A stretch of 64,000 nucleotides of DNA from Pyrenopolyporus hunteri (lineage: Eukaryota > Ascomycota > Sordariomycetes > Xylariales > Hypoxylaceae): NCBI GenBank assembly GCA_902806595.1, contig CADCXC010000022.1:124001-188000 (forward strand). The letters are read 5' to 3'. Position numbers and translations under genes: made by a program. Under the pieces are notes generated by a model. It had not been told where the DNA came from and made no database searches. It saw nothing but the letters and a program-made list of their open reading frames with translations. This document shows, piece by piece, positions 30,501 through 40,154 of this stretch. The stretch's first letter is position 1, and every line of letters starts with the position of its first letter.

Positions 30501-33500
30501 AGTAGCAAATAAGCTACATTTTTCAGAAAACGGTAAATTAGAAATAATTAATTTACAAAAGGAAATGCAAAGTATGCATGGTGCATGGGTACCTATTAAT
30601 AGTCCAAAAATCCATATAACTAAATATTGATTAGCTGGATTTATAGATGCTGAAGCTACATTTTCAACTAATAAATATGTACCTAGATTTAAATTAGAGA
30701 ATCATATAAGAGAATTAGAATTATATAGAAATATACGAAACTTCCTTGGTGTAGGTAATCTATTAACAGGAAAAGCTAGAAAAGATAGACCTAACAGTAA
30801 TCCTGTTATAATATTAGAAGTAAATAAAATCCAAGAATTAATAGATAATTTAATTCCATTAATGTATGATAATAACGATATTATATTAAAAACATTAAAG
30901 AATAAGGATTTTTTCTATGATTAAAATTGGTTGATTTATATTTTAAAGGTTATCATACAACAGTAAAGGGTAAACATATTTTTGATGCCATAAAACTAAA
31001 TATTAATAAATATAGATTAACAACTAATAATGGCTTAGTTCAAGATAAACAAGTTCTTTCAATTTTAGAGATAGACAATTTATTAAATGAACTTTATTTA
31101 TCAGAAAGTCCTTATATAGAAAAACATGGAGTTAGATATTACAGAAATACGAATAAATTTGTAAGTGAAGGAGTTCGAATAACTGTTTTAAATAGTAGTG
31201 ATAATAATAGTAAAAGTTATAATAGTTTAACTGAATGTGCTGAAAGTTTAAATATCAGTAGAAAAAAAATTAAAGAATTAGTAAATTCAGGTGTATCCTA
31301 TAAAGGGTATACTTTTAGATAAACTAACTGTATCCCATGAAGCTCCCCTACTTATTAGGGGAGTCGCTACTCTGTAGGGGATACAGGTTTGTAATAATTT
31401 TATATTCATAAAAATCGCCAGATGCTCTTTCAGAGGGCAAGCCCTAAGGATTAGAATTTAAATATATATATATCAATAAAGTTAATAGCAAAAGTTCTTA
31501 TTTATTTTAAGATAATTTGCTGCCAAGTATATATTGTATGATATAATATATAAAGGTTCAAAGACTAGCTAATAAATATTATGTTATTTTAATAAACTTG
31601 ATTTAATTATTTATAATTACTTAAATTCAAGTTATATTTTTAAAATAAAAGAATGGCGTTATACTTTTTTATTAATTAAAATAATAAATTATTTTAAGCA
31701 CTAATAAGAAGACATAGTCTACTCAAGAATGTGAATTTTGTTAATAATTTTGTACATGTCATAGTAGGAACCATTTTTTTGTCAGTGGCTTTATGGAGAA
31801 TTTATGCATACCATCGTTATATAAAGTGTTTAATAGAACCCAATGGGTTGAGGTTTCATGCAAAACGTAGAGGTTTTAAACAAATATCTCGTTTCTACTC
31901 AACTAAAGCTAGAACTTAACTTGCCTAGCATAAATGAAAAAATTTTAGATCCTTGGTTCGTTACAGGGTTTTCAGATGCTGAAGGTTGTTTTATGGTTAC
32001 AATAAGAGAAAATCCAGGTTGTAATTTAGGTTGAGCTGTGGTGGCTGCTTTTCAAATTTCACTACATGTTAAGGATAAGGCAATATTAAATGAGATAGAA
32101 GCCTTTTTCGGAGGTATCGGAAAAAATAAGCAGGGTAAAAATAAATGAACTTTTGTTGTTTCTTCTTTAGAGGATATTCATAAAATAGTTGAACACTTTG
32201 ATAATTATCCGTTAATTACTCAAAAATATGGTGATTATTTATTATTTCGTGAAGTAGTTACCTTGGTACAACGTAAGGAACATTTAACTTTGGAAGGATT
32301 ACAAAAAATTGTAGCAATTAAAGCATCTATGAACCTAGGATTGTCCAAAAAATTGCAAGAGGCATTTCCTAATGTAAAACCAAAAGGTAGACTTATTGTA
32401 CATACACAAAAATACCAAGCCCTTTCTGAATAGCAGGTTTTACTTCAGGAGAGGGATGTTTTTCTTTAACATTGGTAAAGATTCCAATATGAAATTAGGA
32501 TATAGAATTAGGGTTGGATTTCAATTAACTCAACATATTAGGGATAGGAGTTGCTTATTCTTTTAGAAACATACTTTGGATGTGGTAAGTATTTCCTTTC
32601 TAATGATCATCGGCATGGTGATTATATAGTTTCTGATGTCTCCGCCCTTGCTGAGAAAATTATACCTTTTTTCTCACAATATAAAATATTAGGTATAAAA
32701 GAGCAAGATTATCTTAGTTGAAGTGAGACTATAATTTAATTATAGCCAAAAAACATTTGACTCAAGAAGGTTTAGATGAAATACGAAAATTAGAGAAAAT
32801 ATGAATACAAGCAGGGTATTAGTGGAATCAGAGTTAATCTCCCCTAGCGAAGCTAAAGTTTAGCTTCGCTAGGGGGGTAGATAAGGAGATAATTTCAAAT
32901 GTCTACACTACTAAAAAGACACTAGTTAAGCCAATTAGTGTACAAGAGGTTAAATCAGGCAAAACTCTAAAATTTTCTAGTATAAAAGAGGCATATATTT
33001 ATCTACTTAATATTAATAAAGTACCTATATCAACTATTAGTAGATATTTAGATACCGGTAAATCAGTAAAAGGGTATATCTTTTTAGTGTAAACAATATA
33101 GATTAATTTTTTTTGTGCTTCGCGCTAGAGGTAGTTCGTAGTAAGACTTCCCCTGCAAGCTTTAGTTTGCTTAGCTTCGCTTAGCTTAGCTTCTTCGCTA
33201 GGGGGTAAAATTTTGGATTATTTTAAACCTATAGGGCTGTGTGAGCAGGCAGCTTCAAGGTGGTATATCGTCAAACCTGGGACTCCTAATAGCCTTCTTA
33301 ACCAAACACTGAGTGAAAAGTCTCGGTGCGGCTTGCAGTAATGTGTAAGGTAAGGTAAAATAAAGAAGGATGTCTTGAAAAGCAATGGAAATCGCGGATC
33401 TAACATTGGGTTATTAAAAATGTCTTTTTTTTAATTAGCAAGCTCCAGTAAAAGAGCAACGAGCATATGGCGATACTCAACATGAGTAAGATGTGCTCTA

Positions 33501-33781
33501 GCTGCCTTGAAAAGGTGCTACCTTATAACGAACTATATTCCATAAGATAACGTCGCTTGTGCTGCAATCTTTAAGGAAAAGGTCGAACAATTAAGGTTGG
33601 CTTAAATGTATACGTCCGCTCAGCCTAATGGCTTTGTACTTTTACAGAGGTTAAGGCTATAGACGTGAAAACGCTTACCGACAATCATCACGTTGGATTC
33701 GAAGGTGGAATTTTGTATTGACATTTTGTTGATGTAGTTTGGCTTTTTTTGTATGTTTCAGTCTACTATTGAGGTTCTTAA
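24581..33781 (+). CDS. cox3: Cytochrome c oxidase subunit 3, six exons
   Basis: Core membrane subunit of complex IV. Exons: 24581-24798 ('MTQIVRSNFQNHPFHLVSPS' to 'FWFRDIISEG'), 26065-26270 ('TFLGNHTLAVQKGLNLG' to 'INPFELPLLNTV'-like 'VNPFELPLLNTV'), 27982-28103 ('ILLSSGATVTYAHHSLIQGK'), 29753-29841 ('FQGLEYSVSSFTISDG'), 31753-31814 ('HVIVGTIFLSVALWRIYAYH') and 33674-33781 ('LTDNHHVGFEGGILYWHFVD' to 'VSVYYWGS', TAA). All five borders obey the U/G rule and restore codons. Single-base breaks occur near 24733, 26193 and 29820. TGA is Trp in several conserved positions. Extra copies of the last exon lie at 34491 and 35089. Confidence 0.95.
24799..26064 (+). mobile_element. cox3 group I intron 1
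   Basis: Core at 25860-26030 ('tatgctggaaaacc', 'aatcagcaggaaaccaa', 'cctcagagactatatg', 'aagatatagcc'), same type as the intron at the window start. Carries a LAGLIDADG gene apparently in phase with the exon. Confidence 0.9.
24840..25778 (+). CDS. LAGLIDADG homing endonuclease (cox3 intron 1)
   Basis: Motif 1 'LAGLLEGDGSISVP' at about 24975, motif 2 'WLTGFTEADGHFGI' at about 25335. Leader 'EDVKQALSTYNSNLHLNPKG' and tail 'ISKEHLTKKG', 'IGLDVQFEAPQA'. Different subfamily from the others here: it has the 'STLRYIIGDKEGI' region typical of nucleases in cob/cox introns that are translated as fusions with the upstream exon. Two or three frame breaks (25120, 25410, 25650). Confidence 0.85.
26285..27700 (+). 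CDS. LAGLIDADG homing endonuclease (cox3 intron 2)
   Basis: Motif 1 'WFSGFTDAKGTFMI' at about 26470 (the usual acidic residue reads Lys in 'DAKG', unusual), motif 2 'WLLGFIEGDGSFSL' at about 26925. Conserved 'FRLSNYTGEKVNISNKD', 'IEHLSDGRELDINTKKL' and a NUMOD1-like tail. A family-3 hairpin (26850-26880) sits between the two halves. About six frame breaks. Confidence 0.85.
26850..26880. repeat. AT/GC hairpin, family 3
   Basis: CTCGTATATATATACGAG with 'ac' before and 'aggggctag' after. Copies at 2625-2654, 42547-42577 (inverted context) and 63712-63748. Here inside a nuclease gene. Confidence 0.9.
28104..29752 (+). mobile_element. cox3 group I intron 3
   Basis: HEG in the 5' two thirds, ribozyme core in 29250-29720 ('aagctcagagttttatg', 'aaggttcaacgactttata', 'tagtctgaac'). 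Ends 'aacagttttg'; joining restores Gly-Phe-Gln-Gly. Confidence 0.87.
28230..29216 (+). CDS. LAGLIDADG homing endonuclease (cox3 intron 3), nearly intact
   Basis: Motif 1 'WVTGFADAESTFSL' at about 28345, motif 2 'WLSGFVDGEGYFYV' at about 28808. Segments 'HFDKYPLITQKKADYLLFKQ' and 'SYPLQGIKYMDF' follow the two motifs. Ends 'SLKSGMNKCRTYN'. Only one clear break, near 28752 between the two halves. The best preserved nuclease in the window, a candidate for present-day activity. Confidence 0.9.
29842..31752 (+). mobile_element. cox3 group I intron 4
   Basis: Begins with GC-rich inserts (29880-30170: 'cagctccagcccagctcgct', 'cccctgcaaagcaggggaag', 'ggcgcctgtcggcgcc'-like), then a LAGLIDADG gene, then a core at 31380-31740 ending 'aagacatagtctactc'. 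Ends 'aattttg'; joining restores Gly-Leu-His-Val. Confidence 0.85.
30180..31322 (+). CDS. LAGLIDADG homing endonuclease with NUMOD1 tail (cox3 intron 4)
   Basis: Motif 1 'WFIGFTDGEGNFNI' at about 30195, motif 2 'WLAGFIDAEATFST' at about 30630. C-terminal 'SYNSLTECAESLNISRKKIK' and 'YKGYTFR' form a NUMOD1 helix-turn-helix unit. Two or three indels (30226, 30502, 30925). Otherwise long open stretches, so it may be functional. Confidence 0.88.
31815..33092 (+). CDS. LAGLIDADG homing endonuclease with IENR1-like tail (cox3 intron 5)
   Basis: In phase with the cox3 exon ('YHRYIKCLIEPNGLRFHAKR'), then motif 1 'WFVTGFSDAEGCFMV' at about 31953 and motif 2 'WIAGFTSGEGCFSL' at about 32430. The first half is open. 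A family-2 GC repeat (32838-32878) separates the LAGLIDADG part from a tail 'VKSGKTLKFSSIKEAYIYLL' ending 'KSVKGYIFLV'. Breaks near 31920, 32430 and 32490-32800. Confidence 0.87.
32838..32878. repeat. GC repeat, family 2
   Basis: 'cccctagcgaagctaaagtt' followed by 'tagcttcgctagggggg'; symmetrical hairpin between two domains of a nuclease gene. Confidence 0.9.
33149..33206. repeat. GC repeat, family 2, expanded
   Basis: 'cccctgcaagctttagtttg' then repeated 'cttagcttcg' units to 'cgctaggggg'. Internal slippage duplication of 'agcttcgctt'. Confidence 0.85.
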
Positions 33782-33789
33782 TAAGTAGT

Positions 33790-34475
33790 ATTAAAAAGTC
33801 TTTACTGTTTGTTCTTCTTATGTTTATTTAGCTTTAATTGATTCAGTTTTATTGATTCAGTTTTAGTTGAATCTTTTGTTTTTGTGGATTCACCTAAACC
33901 AGAGGATTCACCTAAACCAGCTAAACCAGTGGATTCTACAACAGAGAAACCCACCCAGGACTTCCTGATTGAAATACAAATTATAGATTATAAAGATTAT
34001 ACAAGGGAGACAATACATTCCCTCCTGGGACTATCCGGAATAAAACTACATCCCCTGAAAACTACCAATACCAAGAGGTCCTTCGAAAATTCCTATAATG
34101 TTGAACGAAATAGAAGCTTCAGTAGGGACTACATCAACAAGTAACGAGGAGGTTAGACCTAATAAAAAACAGAAAATTGATACATCTACGGGTAATGAGG
34201 AAGAAAAGAACTAAATGAAGAGCCTAGAAAAGCACCGCCAAATGATGATAACGGTAAAGGAGGAGGTATAAATCCTTCTTCAGGTCCTTCTTCAGGTCCT
34301 TCTGAAGGTCCTTCTGAAGGTGCTGGTTCTTCTTCAGCTCCTACTGGCTCTTCTGAAGGTGCTGGTTCTTCTAACAGAACTTGAGGTGTATTAGGTAGTT
34401 TATTAGTATTATTAGGTGATGTTTTAGAAAATCTACCTGATATTTTAAATATCTTTTTAAGGGTCTATTATTAAT
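33790..34475 (+). CDS. Unknown Pro/Ser/Gly-rich protein after cox3 (unit 1 cargo)
   Basis: Not recognised. With frame corrections it reads a hydrophobic start, 'DSPKPEDSPKPAKPVDS' repeats, a middle domain ('FLIEIQIIDYKDYTRETIHS'), an acidic/basic stretch ('RPNKKQKIDTSTGNEEEK'), then 'NDDNGKGGGINPSSGPSSGP' with further Gly-Pro-Ser-Glu repeats. It ends in a hydrophobic tail 'GVLGSLLVLLGDVLENLPDI'. The tail matches that of the next unit (34940-35060), so the two are related. It lies between the first and second copies of the cox3 last exon. Possibly membrane-anchored; role unknown. Confidence 0.5.
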
Positions 34476-34490
34476 AATATAGGCGTATCC

Positions 34491-34600
34491 TTTAACTGAC
34501 AACCATCATCTTGGATTCGAAGGTGGAATTTTGTATTGACATTTCGTTGACGTGGTATGGCTTTTTTTTATATGTTTCGGTTTATTACTGAGGTTCTTAA
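34491..34600 (+). pseudogene. cox3: Second copy of cox3 last exon
   Basis: Reads 'LTDNHHLGFEGGILYWHFVD', 'YVSVYYWGS', TAA. It begins exactly where cox3 exon 6 begins and ends at its stop codon, with a few substitutions and an indel in the T run near 34566. No splice site or upstream cox3 sequence precedes it. Displaced former gene end. Confidence 0.9.
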
Positions 34601-35070
34601 TAAAAGTAGGTATAGAAATCTATAATCAGATTAATTGTTCAAGTGAACAAACTGAAGGGACATCAGTTACAGTAGAACCAAATCCTGATACCCCGGTTGA
34701 AGTAAAGCTATTAAAAAGAACTCAAATGGTGAAACAGTAGTGGTGCATATCCCTAATGACCGCGTACCTGCTTATCTTTCCCAGGGCTCTAAGTCTAACT
34801 CTATATCTGTGGATGATTCAGATAGTTCTGCTTCTAGTCCTATATCTGAGGAAGAATCTGCTTCTGATCTTGAAAAGGAATAAGAAGCAAAAACCCCAAA
34901 AATTCTTCATCAAAGGATGATAATGGTAAAGGAGAAGGTTCTTCTTCAGCTCCATCAGCTCATGGTTCTACTAATAGAACCAAGGAAGTATTAGGTAGTA
35001 TATTAGAATTATTAGGAGGTTTTTAGAAAATATACCTGAAGTTTTAAATAACTTCTGGAGTTCTATTATG
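34601..35070 (+). CDS. Unknown Ser/acidic-rich protein (unit 2 cargo)
   Basis: Not recognised. Reads 'VGIEIYNQINCSSEQTEGTS', 'NGETVVVHIPNDRVPAYLSQ', 'SVDDSDSSASSPISEEESAS', 'SKDDNGKGEGSSSAPSAHGS' and 'TKEVLGSILELLGGFLENIP'. The last two blocks align with the end of unit 1 ('NDDNGKGGG', 'VLGSLLVLLGDVLENLPDIL'). Low-complexity linker followed by a hydrophobic C-terminal helix. Two or three frame breaks. Confidence 0.5.
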
Positions 35071-35088
35071 TATAATCTATACATATCA

Positions 35089-35193
35089 ATTTACAATCCT
35101 CATTTAGGTTTGTAAGACGGTATTTTATGTATACATTTTTAAGATCTTGTAGGACTTTTCCTATATGTGTCTGTGTACTATTTAGGTTCTTAA
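35089..35193 (+). pseudogene. cox3: Third, most decayed copy of cox3 last exon
   Basis: Begins 'aatttacaatcctcatttag' and keeps 'DGILC', 'GLFLYVSVYYLGS' and TAA, with many substitutions (Trp lost in 'YYLGS') and indels. Same start and end points as exon 6. Higher divergence than the copy at 34491 suggests it is the oldest. Confidence 0.75.
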
Positions 35194-35235
35194 TAAATTT
35201 AATTTTAGACAATGTTATATATATATATATAATAT

Positions 35236-35905
35236 TTTTAAGGTTATAATAGATAGTATACATACTATTTTTAATTCTATATTTGAATTCATACCTTTAC
35301 TTGTTATAGATCCAAATCATTTCTTATTATTTAGTCCAAATGAGAATGAAGATAAAGAAAATGAAAATGGTAATGATAATGAAAATGGTGGTAATGAAGA
35401 TAGAAATAACGAATATGAAACCGGCCAAGAAGAGGATTGTAATGGTACCTCTGAAATAATGGATGATTTATATGATGTAGATAAAGCCAGAGATGGTAAT
35501 AAAAATGCTTTAGAACGTTTAGAATAAAAAAATTTTCAATACTTTAATCGTCTAAACCTATAGAAAATTTTAGTACCTCCCCTGAAGCTGGGAACCTCTG
35601 CAAGCTTTAGTCTTGCTAGGGGACTTCGTCAGAAATAGAAGAAAACTTAGAAGGTGATTTTCATACAGAAGATTGATATGAAAAAAGATAAATTGAAAGG
35701 TTAGAGCGTGAGGATGAGGAGTCTAGAAGAAAAGGTTTAGGTCCTTCAAATAGAGGTGAAGTAATGATACTGGAAACAATGGAACCTATTTTGAATCTAT
35801 TATATAAATTCAAGTAATGAAAACAATAATGGTAGTTCATTTCTAAAACGAGATGAAGTATTATTATTTGTATTAATATTTATACTAAAAGAATTATCTT
35901 AAGTT
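35236..35905 (+). CDS. Unknown Asn/Glu-rich protein (unit 3 cargo), probably two parts
   Basis: Not recognised. First part: 'VIIDSIHTIFNSIFEFIPLL' (hydrophobic), then 'NENEDKENENGNDNENGG' and 'DGNKNALERLE' with a stop at 35527. After a family-2-like GC repeat (35578-35625) a second part reads 'EENLEGDFHTEDWYEKR', 'ERLEREDEESRRKGLGPSN' and ends in a hydrophobic helix 'KRDEVLLFVLIFILKELS'. The plan (hydrophobic and acidic low-complexity segments) matches units 1 and 2, but direct similarity is weak. Confidence 0.4.
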
Positions 35906-36069
35906 TTAGATCTATTACTTTTGTAATTTTCTTATCCCCGTTAGGTTAGAAGTTAAAATATTTATCTTCTTATTTTGCCCGCAAGCCCACTGTGTCTTTT
36001 TATTAGAGCGTAGGGTTAAATTTTAAACTATATTAATTTTTTAGGTTAACAGATATTATCCTAAAATCA

Positions 36070-36141
36070 GATTCTTTAGCTTAACGGGTAAAGCGCATTT
36101 TTGATAAGAATGATTTTCAAGTTCGAGTCTTGAAAGAATTA
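36070..36141 (+). tRNA. trnI: tRNA-Ile (GAU)
   Basis: Acceptor 'gattctt/aagaatt', anticodon loop 'ttgataa' (GAT) on stem 'cattt/gaatg', T-loop 'ttcgagt'. Confidence 0.9.
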
Positions 36142-36495
36142 AATATTAACTGTGACCTACGGCTGCTCCCTTAAAGGTATCTTTCCCCGCAAGCTTTAGC
36201 TTCATAGCTTCATGAGCTTGTTTTTCTCCGCCTCCTCAACTAGTTGAGGAGGCGGAGGTGTTTGCGTCTTTCGCTTCTTGCAGGGGTGAAAGATATATAT
36301 AATATATTTCGCAGCTATATAAGTACTAAAGATAGAAGTATAGGATATATATATAAATAAGCTATAAGACTTAATAAGTTTAAAGCTCTGGCACACCTCG
36401 TCAGAGAGGTGCGCAGAACTTCGCAGAGGTGTGCGCATAACTTCGGAGCTGTAGTTAGTATATAGCGATATAGATATTCAATCTATATAATTATA
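36142..36495. other. Spacer with GC hairpins
   Basis: No gene seen. Contains a family-2 fragment (36185-36215), a perfect family-1 palindrome (36226-36258) and repeats of 'gaggtgcgcagaacttcgc' type at 36390-36440. Confidence 0.7.
36226..36258. repeat. GC palindrome, family 1 (longest perfect copy)
   Basis: 'ctccgcctcctcaact' followed by 'agttgaggaggcggag': a 32-base perfect palindrome. Confidence 0.95.
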
Positions 36496-36582
36496 AGAGA
36501 ATTGATCGAGTGGTTTAAGATGGTAAGCTTGAGTCTTATTTGGCCTAAATAGGTCACATCCGTTCGAATCGGATATTCTCTG
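36496..36582 (+). tRNA. trnS: tRNA-Ser (UGA)
   Basis: Acceptor 'agagaat/attctct' is perfect. Anticodon stem 'gtaag/cttat' with loop 'cttgagt' (TGA). Long variable arm 'ggcctaaataggtc', T-loop 'ttcgaat'. Confidence 0.93.
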
Positions 36583-36600
36583 TATTCAATTTTATAATAA

Positions 36601-36673
36601 CGGATTAGGGCCGGGTAGGTGAGGCATCTCATTTGGGTTGGGAACTAGTTACGTTCGAATCGTAATAATCCGA
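36601..36673 (+). tRNA. trnP: tRNA-Pro (UGG)
   Basis: Acceptor 'cggatta/taatccg' is perfect. Anticodon stem 'tctca/tggga' with loop 'tttgggt' (TGG). T-loop 'ttcgaat'. Confidence 0.93.
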
Positions 36674-38101
36674 TACATAAATTAAATAGTAATATAATAT
36701 AATGTGCTTGATATAGAAAAGTATTTATATATAATATAAATAAGTATACAAAGAGACTATTAAGGATCCCTGTAAGGAGCTATGTATTAAAGAGTGACAT
36801 GAGAAAATTTATGTACTAAGAAGTTAACATATAAACTCTTAGAGAAATTAAATAATAAACGAAGGCGAATTGAAATATCTTAGTAGCTTCAGGAAAAGAA
36901 ATCAAACGAGATTCTACAATTAGTGTGAATGAAAGTAGAGTAGCCTATATATTAATAAGTAAAACGGATACAAATCTGTTTAAACATTAAGGGGAACCTT
37001 CCTCTAAGGCTAAATATAATACATAAGCGACAGTGAATAAGTACCGTGAGGAACGGGTTGAAATAGTAGTTTTATAAGCAGCTTGAGCTAATAAAGGCAA
37101 AAGCGTACCTTTTGCATAAGTGCGACAAGAAGCACTAGTTAATAATCAGGTGAAATTCTGCAGATCCATCTCATGGTCTGACCCTACCTATGCATGCTAT
37201 CGAAGTAATTTGATAGTGTGAAGCCATAGGGACAATGTAATAATTAAACCTACCATGACTCGTCATGGTCGGTGTGCTAGGTAAGTTTTATATCTACGGA
37301 GAACGAAAGTGAATGCGCATTGAGGCATCGTAAAAGGTGAATACTAATGATTTGGTGATTATTAGTATTATGGCCAAAGACATCAGTTTTTATGCTGGCT
37401 GATGGATGAGATCAGGGCCTGTGTAGCGCACATCCTAAGGATATAAATAACGGTATTAACTAGCGAACTTGGTAAGTCCTTAGTCCACACCTTAATAATT
37501 ATAAGCATCTAAAATATACTCAGACTAAAATCTGGGCATTGTAGGTTAAGAAAGTCGGGATGTGGGTCTAGTTAAACCATCATTTAAAGATCTCATGTGA
37601 GATACTGGCCAAACTATAATTATTAAGGAGAGGCAACATATAAAGACGAATGTTTGAAATTGTTGTATCAGACTCAGGATAGAAGAAAGTTTAAAAGCGA
37701 ATGCAGATCATTAATCGATCTGATAGAGTCATATGACTTAATCCGAGAGGATGCAGACTTAAACTATGTGGTCATCGTAATTAGTAGTAACCTGAAATTT
37801 AAGCAAACCAGCCCGGGTTCAAAACTGTCTCTATTTGGCAGTTAAGGAAACAAAGCAGTATCAAGAAATTGACGGTGAGGTTGAATTCAGATCAATAATT
37901 TTAGAAGATCTTTAGTTCATTATTTCATGAAATCCCTGAATTGTTAGCGCTAACCACAGTAAAAAGTAAGCGACCTAAATTTGAGTAGGAGACTTCGACA
38001 GAAACCGTTAAGTTATTAGGATTGACAAAAACAACTAAACGAAAAGAGTCGGCTCGATTTTGCAGTGATTCTCATATGCCATTTGGACGAGTAAAACACA
38101 A

Positions 38102-40008
38102 ATGAATAAACATGAGATATCTCCACTCAAGCAAAATAAAATAAAATATAAAATTAAACATGAAAATATGAAAACAATTAAAAATGAAAATATGAATCTA
38201 ATTGGCAAATGTGATAATAATGGAACGTTAGAAAAGAATTAAATAAGCTTGCAATTGGCTTAAATGAAACTGATCTAATGAAAGAGTCTACACAAAAGAA
38301 AGACTCAAAAATGGATGACATGAAATAGATTGAAGGAAAGCTGAGGCTAAGATTAAGGATCTTCAGGAGAAGATAGTTATTGCTACATTAAAAGAAGATA
38401 TTAAGGAAGTATACAGATTGCAATGAATAATATTAAAGAGTTTTGAAGCCAAAGCATTAGCGGTAAGAAAAGTTATAAGCAACAAGGGAAGGAAAACCCT
38501 GAGTCGATCAAATAATTTGAGAAGGATCAAAAGATTACTGAGAAGCTATCAATGACCTAACTAAAATTACAGAAAACCCGGAAGCTTATAGAGCAAGTCC
38601 TGTTAGAAGAGTGTACATTCCTAAACCTAACTCTAAAGAAAGGAGACCTTTAGGAATACCTACATTAATCGATAGAGCAGTACAAACAATATATCACTTT
38701 GGAATTGATCCAGTGGTAGAAGTTAATTCCGATCCGAATTCATTTGGATTCAGGAAAATAGATCTACCCATGATGCCATAACTGCTATTAGAAGTTTATT
38801 AGATAAAAGACACATCCTAGATGGATCTTAGAAGCAGATATAACTAAATGTTTTGATAGAATCAGTCATGACTACTTAATGAAAAATACTCCAATAGTAC
38901 ACAAAATGGTTTTAGAACAATGATTAAAATCTGGAATTATGGAAGAAATGAATTATATCGATGTAAGTGAAGGAACTCCTCAAGGAGGGTCATATCACCA
39001 CTTCTAGGAAACATTGCTTTGAATGGACTGGAAGAATTAATAAAGAAATCTAACCCCTCAAAGAAGGGTATTAGTCCGGTGTACACGTAATAAGGTATGC
39101 TGACGACATAATAATCACAGGAAAAACTCAGGAAATTGCATTTAAGAATAAAGAAATCTTAAAAGAATTTCTAAAAGAGAGGGGATTAGAGCTGAATGAG
39201 CGGAAAACCTTAGTAACACATATCAAAAATGGATTTGACTTTTAGGCTTCAACATCAGAAGAATTAAATGACGTCCAGAGTTAAATAAAGACACTGATCA
39301 GGATACTGTATTAATTATTAAACCAACAGTTAAAGGAGTGAAGAAACTTATGACTACCATAAAAAAGATAATCGTTATGAACAAACCAATTCGAAAGATC
39401 ATATCCGAATTGAATCCTGTACTTAGAGGATGAGGAGAACATAAAAGAATTTCTTATCATTCACAAGAAACATTCATAACAGTTGATAATTGAATACAAA
39501 CCAAGATGCGTAAATGGGCGTACCTACACAAGGATCAATAAGAAGAACCATTAATAGATTTCTAGTGCCAACTGCCACAAGAAAGTGAAATTGAGGAGTA
39601 TCTATAACTGAAAAATAATAAACTTAGCAGAAATGTCGATTGTAATAGTGAGACCACTAAAGTTAGATAGAAATCCTTATATTAAAGAACATTTAGAATA
39701 CTTTAATAAGAGAAGAGAAAAACTCATCGAGGCGAAATTTAGATCAATCATTTACAAGATTTATGAACAGAAATGTCCAATCTGCGGGAATCTTTACACA
39801 ATGAGGAAGAAGTGGAATTACATCACATAATACCACAGAAAGCCCAGGAAAATATAGCCTTGATAATATAATACCATTGCATCGAATCTGTCATCAACAG
39901 GTATCCCATGGAAACAAAGATTTGAAAAGGTTCCAAGTAGTTTTACCTAAAGTTGACAAAAGGAAAATAGGAAAAGAAGAAAGGAACCTAGTCTGTCAAC
40001 AAATGTAA
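38102..40008 (+). CDS. Group II intron reverse transcriptase/maturase with HNH nuclease domain
   Basis: Intron-encoded protein that helps splicing and moves the intron by target-primed reverse transcription. In order: basic N-terminus, 'SPVRRVYIPKPNSKERRPLG' (RT 1), 'GFRKNRSTHDAI', 'ADITKCFDRISHDYL' (RT 3), 'EGTPQGGVISPLLGNIAL' (RT 4), 'VIRYADDIIITG' (catalytic YADD at about 39096), 'GFDFLGFNIRR' (RT 7), domain X ('LNPVLRGWGEHKRIS') and a C-terminal HNH domain ('CPICGN' at 39777, 'ELHHIIPQKA', then 'HRICHQQVSHGNKDLKRF'). ATG at 38102. Some ten single-base breaks occur, but all catalytic motifs are present, about 620 residues. Looks like a recently active element affected by read errors. Confidence 0.92.
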
Positions 40009-40120
40009 CCACAACCTAAAAGAAACAGATGTAACACTTAAAAATCTTGAATTATTGGCTAAATGTAAAGGAACGAGTCTCCGAAACGAGGATAGGAATT
40101 TATATTAAGAATGATTGCAC

Positions 40121-40154
40121 AAGCCGTGTGCGATGAAAGTCGCACGCACGGTTT
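40121..40154 (+). ncRNA. Group II intron domain V (rnl 1)
   Basis: 'aagccgtgtgcgatgaaagt' continuing 'cgcacgcacggttt'; the 34-base catalytic hairpin. Confidence 0.95.

Larger units (their letters stand above)
31815..33673 (+). mobile_element. cox3 group I intron 5
   Basis: HEG first, core at 33260-33530 ('gggactcctaatagcc', 'atcgcggatctaac', 'aaagagcaacgagcatatgg', 'taagatgtgctctag'). Ends 'gaaaacg' before the last cox3 exon, the exon that is present in three copies. Confidence 0.87.

Noticed and set aside
37654..37845. 63-codon open frame at the 5' side of the first rnl group II intron
   Set aside because: It lies in the folded domain I, whose segments recur in the second group II intron; no protein family features.
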